Below are positions 6,396-8,809 of a DNA stretch of 8,809 nt, in pieces. Below the pieces are notes generated by a model. That model saw only the letters and a list, made by a program, of their open reading frames with translations. It made no database searches and had not been told where the DNA came from. Source of the stretch: JBFGCT01 sp041581055 (lineage in GTDB: Bacteria; Actinomycetota; Acidimicrobiia; Acidimicrobiales; Ilumatobacteraceae); contig JBFGCT010000174.1 in assembly GCA_041581055.1 (NCBI GenBank), positions 1 through 8,809 on the forward strand, written 5' to 3'. Position 1 is the stretch's first letter, and every line of letters begins with the position of its first letter. Position numbers and translations under genes: made by a program.

Positions 6396-7022
6396 GTGCC
6401 GATCGAACTGGTCACGACCGACGGGATCTTCGCCCTCGACGGCGGCGAGTGGGAGGTCACGAACAACATCTGGCTGGTCGGCGACGATCGGGAGGTCGTC
6501 GTCTTCGACGCCGCCCACGACCATCGGCCGATCGTCGAGGCGGTCGCTGGGCGGCGGGTGGCCGCCATCGTGCTCACCCACGGCCACAACGACCACATCA
6601 ACGCCGCCGTGCCGCTGCGCGACGCGGTCGACGCCCCGATCGTACTGCACGACGCCGACCGCATGCTGTGGGACGTCGTCTGGCCCGGCGAGGCTCCCGA
6701 CCGGCCGCTCGAGCCGGGTTCGGCGATCACCGCCGGCGGCCACGAGCTCGGCGTGCTGCACACGCCCGGCCACTCCCCCGGCTGCTGCTGCTTCCACGAC
6801 GCCGCCAGCGACGTCGTGTTCACCGGCGACACGTTGTTCTGCGGCGGGCCAGGGGCGACCGGCCGGAGCTACAGCGACGAGCCGACGATCCTGCGGTCGA
6901 TACGCGGGGTTCTGCTCGCGCTGCCCGACCAGACCATCGTCCACACCGGCCACGGGGAGTCGACGACGATCGGCGCCGAGCGGGCGGGCGTGCTCGGGCG
7001 CGCCGCGGAACTCGGCGCCTGA
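6396..7022 (+). CDS. Metallo-beta-lactamase-fold hydrolase, candidate S-formylmycothiol hydrolase
   Basis: A 208-residue cytoplasmic MBL-fold hydrolase of the glyoxalase II-like group. The metal-binding set is complete: THGHNDH (His62, His64, Asp66, His67), His126 in HTPGHSPG, Asp145 in FTGDTLF and His186 in HTGHGEST. A run of three cysteines (130-132) follows the HSPG turn. The start is GTG at 6396, two nucleotides after the mscR stop; a longer reading would extend into mscR, and the family usually has about 210 residues. The same pairing of an MBL gene after a mycothiol-dependent formaldehyde dehydrogenase occurs in mycobacteria (Rv2259-Rv2260). From this linkage I infer that it hydrolyses the S-formylmycothiol made by MscR to formate and free mycothiol. 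Fold and metal site are clear; the substrate is inferred, and another mycothiol thioester is possible. Confidence 0.92.
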   Translation: MPIELVTTDGIFALDGGEWEVTNNIWLVGDDREVVVFDAAHDHRPIVEAVAGRRVAAIVLTHGHNDHINAAVPLRDAVDAPIVLHDADRMLWDVVWPGEAPDRPLEPGSAITAGGHELGVLHTPGHSPGCCCFHDAASDVVFTGDTLFCGGPGATGRSYSDEPTILRSIRGVLLALPDQTIVHTGHGESTTIGAERAGVLGRAAELGA

Positions 7023-7033
7023 CCGTCCCGCCG

Positions 7034-7039
7034 TAGCCT
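7034..7039 (+). promoter_or_regulatory. Putative -10 element for leaderless manA mRNA
   Basis: TAGCCT fits the actinobacterial TAnnnT -10 pattern and ends exactly 6 nt before the manA GTG, so transcription would begin at the start codon. No Shine-Dalgarno sequence lies in the 23-bp gap after the MBL gene. No -35 match is evident at 16-18 bp. If real, manA is not simply the third gene of the mscR operon. Confidence 0.45.
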
Positions 7040-7045
7040 GATCAC

Positions 7046-8035
7046 GTGCCACCGTTGCCTCGACCCGTCGCCGGTGTCGTGCAGCACTACCCGTGGGGCG
7101 ACACCGACTTCATCCCGACGTTGCTCGGCCGCGAGCCCGATGGCGCCCCCTGGGCCGAATTGTGGCTCGGCACCCACCCCGCCGGCCCGACGGCCTTCGA
7201 CGGCGGGCCACCGCTGCGGGACGTGACCGGCGAGCTGCCGTACCTGCTCAAGGTGCTCGCCGCCGCCGAGCCGCTGTCGCTGCAGGTCCACCCGACCGCC
7301 GCCCAGGCCGCCGACGGGTTCCGGCGCGGCGTCTACCCCGATCGCCGCGCCAAGCCGGAGTTGCTCTGCGCGCTCACGCCGTTCGAGGCGTTCTGCGGCG
7401 TCCGGCCCGGCGAGGGCACGGTGCGCCTGCTGGCCGAGCTCGGCGCGGGCCAACTGGCGCGCGTCGTCGAATCCGACGGGCCGGGGGCGACGATCCGGGC
7501 GCTGTACGCCGGCGAGATCGACCCGCTCCCGTGGATCGCGGCGTGTGCCGCCGGCGCCCGCCCGGAGGCCGAGTGGGTGCGACGGCTGAACGATCGCTAC
7601 CCGAACGAGCCCAGCGTGGCCGTGACGTTGCTGCTCAACTACGTCGTGCTCGAGCCCGGCGAGGCGCTCCATCTCGTGGCCGGGAACCTGCACGGCTACC
7701 TCGGCGGCGCGGGGATCGAGCTGATGGGGGCGAGCGACAACGTGGTCCGCGGCGGCCTGACCGTGAAGGACGTCGACGTCGGCGAACTGCTGCGGATCGT
7801 CGACACCAGCCCGCTCCCCAGCCCGGTGATGCGGCTCGCCGAGCCCGGCCGGTACCCGCTCCCCGAGGCGGGATGCGCGCTCGTCCACCTGCCCCCCGGC
7901 GCCGAGCACCGATCGACGGGCCATGAGCTGGCGATCACGATGGACGGCGCCACGCTGTACCTCCCGCCCGACTGCCGCTTCACCCCCACCACCCCCGCCT
8001 ACGTCGCCACCACCACCCCTTCCGGTGAGAGGTGA
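7046..8035 (+). CDS. manA: Class I mannose-6-phosphate isomerase
   Basis: A 329-residue zinc enzyme interconverting fructose 6-phosphate and mannose 6-phosphate, feeding GDP-mannose for glycans and, in actinobacteria, mannosylated lipids. Hallmarks are HYPWGD (14-19), AELWLGTHPAGP (37-48), KVLAAAEPLSLQVHP (69-83), KPELLCAL (103-110), GNLHGYLGGAGIELMGASDNVVRGGLT (213-239) and KDVDV. Zinc ligands by family correspondence are Gln80, His82, Glu105 and His216; Arg235 in NVVRGGLT is the conserved active-site arginine. It is shorter than the roughly 390-residue enterobacterial enzyme, apparently through a reduced helical insert, as the C-terminal beta domain looks intact. The last residues (PSGER) and the stop codon lie within the first copy of the hairpin repeat, so the native 3' end may have been altered. 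The GTG start has a -10-like TAGCCT 6 nt upstream. Confidence 0.94.
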   Translation: MPPLPRPVAGVVQHYPWGDTDFIPTLLGREPDGAPWAELWLGTHPAGPTAFDGGPPLRDVTGELPYLLKVLAAAEPLSLQVHPTAAQAADGFRRGVYPDRRAKPELLCALTPFEAFCGVRPGEGTVRLLAELGAGQLARVVESDGPGATIRALYAGEIDPLPWIAACAAGARPEAEWVRRLNDRYPNEPSVAVTLLLNYVVLEPGEALHLVAGNLHGYLGGAGIELMGASDNVVRGGLTVKDVDVGELLRIVDTSPLPSPVMRLAEPGRYPLPEAGCALVHLPPGAEHRSTGHELAITMDGATLYLPPDCRFTPTTPAYVATTTPSGER

Positions 8036-8061
8036 GACCACCTGTACGTCTCACCTCTCAC
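8021..8061. repeat. Hairpin repeat, copy 1 (overlaps manA 3' end)
   Basis: An imperfect copy of a 45-bp hairpin element. Its arms GTGAGAGGTGAGAC (8025-8038) and GTCTCACCTCTCAC (8048-8061) are perfectly complementary over 14 bp around a 9-nt loop. The first 26 bp are identical to copy 2, which begins 52 bp later. A C at 8047 (G in copy 2) unpairs the stem top, and the closing CGGA is lost. The manA stop codon is at 8033-8035 in the left arm. Each arm is a doubled GGTGAGA heptamer. There is no U-tract, so it is not a canonical terminator, though the convergent position suits a transcription end. Confidence 0.9.
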
Positions 8062-8072
8062 AGACGGAGCGC

Positions 8073-8117
8073 TCCGGTGAGAGGTGAGACCACCTGTAGG
8101 TCTCACCTCTCACCGGA
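8073..8117. repeat. Hairpin repeat, copy 2 (intact)
   Basis: A perfect inverted repeat: left arm 8073-8091 and right arm 8099-8117 pair over 19 bp around the 7-nt loop ACCTGTA. It ends 6 bp before the ispG stop codon on the opposite strand. Both strands would fold into very stable hairpins. No U-run follows on either side. It may act as a bidirectional 3'-end or termination structure, or be a member of a dispersed palindromic repeat family; the window alone cannot decide. Confidence 0.92.
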
Positions 8118-8123
8118 AGATGG

Positions 8124-8809
8124 TCACGTGGTGGTCTTGCGGATCTCGACGATGCGCTCGGAGGTGTGGTTGGCGTCGGCGCCCTGCTCGACGAGGAGCT
8201 TGGCCCGGTCCTTCTCGGCCTCCCGCGCGGCCTTGGCCAGGTCGGCCCGCTCCAGCGCGGCGTCGACGCCGTGCTCGGTGATGAACTCCGCCCACTCGAC
8301 GAGCTGTTCGACCATCTCCGCCTCCGGCACGACCGCCACGTTCTGCCCCTTGATGAAGAGGTGGCCGCGCTTGTTGCCGGCGGCGATGCCGAGATCGGCG
8401 TCGCGCGCCTCGCCGGGCCCGTTGACGACACAGCCCATGACCGCCACCTGCAACGGCAGCTCGCGCTCGCCGAACGCCTCCATCGCCCGGTTGGCGATGT
8501 CGATCACGTCGACCTCGGCCCGGCCACACGAGGGGCAGGCGATCAGGTCGACGTTCTTGCGCTCCCGCAGGCCGAGCGCTTCGAGCAGTTGCCGGCCGGC
8601 CCGCGCCTCTTCGACCGGGTCGGCGGTGAGCGAGTAGCGGATCGTGTCGCCGATCCCCTCGAGCAGCAGGGTCGCCATCCCAGCCGTCGCCTTGATCAGC
8701 CCGGCGGGCGGCGGACCGGCCTCGGTGACGCCGAGGTGCAACGGGTGGTCGGTCACGTCGGACAGCTGGCGGTACGCCTCGACCATCAGTGGCACGCTCG
8801 ACGCCTTCA
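8124..8809 (-). CDS. ispG: 4-hydroxy-3-methylbut-2-enyl diphosphate synthase, C-terminal part
   Basis: The last 228 or so codons of ispG (gcpE), cut by the window edge; the frame stays open to 8809 (reading KASSVPLMVEAYRQL), so the GTG at 8795 is not the true start. IspG is a 4Fe-4S enzyme that reduces the cyclic diphosphate MEcPP to HMBPP, the penultimate step of the MEP isoprenoid pathway. Visible motifs are HPLHLGVTEAG, EGIGDTIRYSLTADP, the cluster ligands in ACPSCGR (CxxC, encoded near 8526-8537) and in MGCVVNGPGEARDAD (third Cys at 8430-8432), and the terminal GNKRGHLFIKGQ. After the enzyme core comes a charged, helical-looking tail of about 40 residues. Convergent with manA across the hairpin repeats. 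Confidence 0.96.
   Translation of the reverse strand, partial: KASSVPLMVEAYRQLSDVTDHPLHLGVTEAGPPPAGLIKATAGMATLLLEGIGDTIRYSLTADPVEEARAGRQLLEALGLRERKNVDLIACPSCGRAEVDVIDIANRAMEAFGERELPLQVAVMGCVVNGPGEARDADLGIAAGNKRGHLFIKGQNVAVVPEAEMVEQLVEWAEFITEHGVDAALERADLAKAAREAEKDRAKLLVEQGADANHTSERIVEIRKTTT

Noticed and set aside
6779..6796. The Cys-Cys-Cys run in the MBL protein as an iron-sulfur or selenocysteine-related site.
   Set aside because: The codons are ordinary TGC, there is no spaced CxxC pattern, and the usual MBL metal ligands are complete without them.
8021..8117. The two hairpin repeats as a short CRISPR array.
   Set aside because: There are only two units, the region between them is only about 12-15 bp, the palindrome spans the whole unit, and no cas gene is present.
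8793..8795. GTG at 8795 as the ispG start.
   Set aside because: The frame continues to the window edge with conserved IspG sequence, and the segment from 8795 lacks the N-terminal barrel, so the gene is simply cut by the window.

Overview
The window reads as chromosomal DNA from a very GC-rich actinobacterium. Three genes support this independently of base composition: a NucS/EndoMS mismatch endonuclease (the MutS/MutL-independent repair route of many Actinomycetota and some archaea), an S-(hydroxymethyl)mycothiol dehydrogenase (mycothiol is an actinobacterial thiol), and short 5' regions that look like leaderless-transcript promoters. A deep-branching class such as Acidimicrobiia (Ilumatobacter-like) is possible, but that is only an impression. 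There is no phage, transposase, integrase, CRISPR array, rRNA or tRNA. Most of the content is housekeeping or central metabolism.

Layout. (1) 43-1879, minus strand: a candidate 41-residue membrane peptide, a VOC-fold protein resembling methylmalonyl-CoA epimerase, and a family III (CaiB/BaiF) CoA-transferase. The last two overlap by 14 nt and are probably translationally coupled. (2) 1998-4257, plus strand: an ABC1/UbiB-type atypical kinase followed after 1 nt by nucS. (3) 4304-5227, minus strand: a lipoprotein of an uncharacterised secreted family, convergent with nucS across a small hairpin. (4) 5308-7022, plus strand: mscR and a metallo-beta-lactamase-fold hydrolase, which together form a likely mycothiol-dependent formaldehyde oxidation module. 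(5) 7046-8035, plus strand: class I mannose-6-phosphate isomerase (manA), apparently with its own leaderless promoter. (6) 8124 to the window edge, minus strand: the C-terminal part of ispG (MEP isoprenoid pathway).

The most striking non-coding structure lies between the convergent manA and ispG genes. Two tandem copies of a near-identical hairpin element (period 52 bp, stems of 14 and 19 bp, shared ACCTGTA loop core) have arms built from a doubled GGTGAGA heptamer. The first copy supplies the last codons and the stop codon of manA. I found no clear new multi-gene system. The points most worth following are this hairpin element, the VOC protein with substituted metal ligands coupled to a CoA-transferase, the unannotated small membrane peptide, and the MBL hydrolase as a candidate S-formylmycothiol hydrolase.
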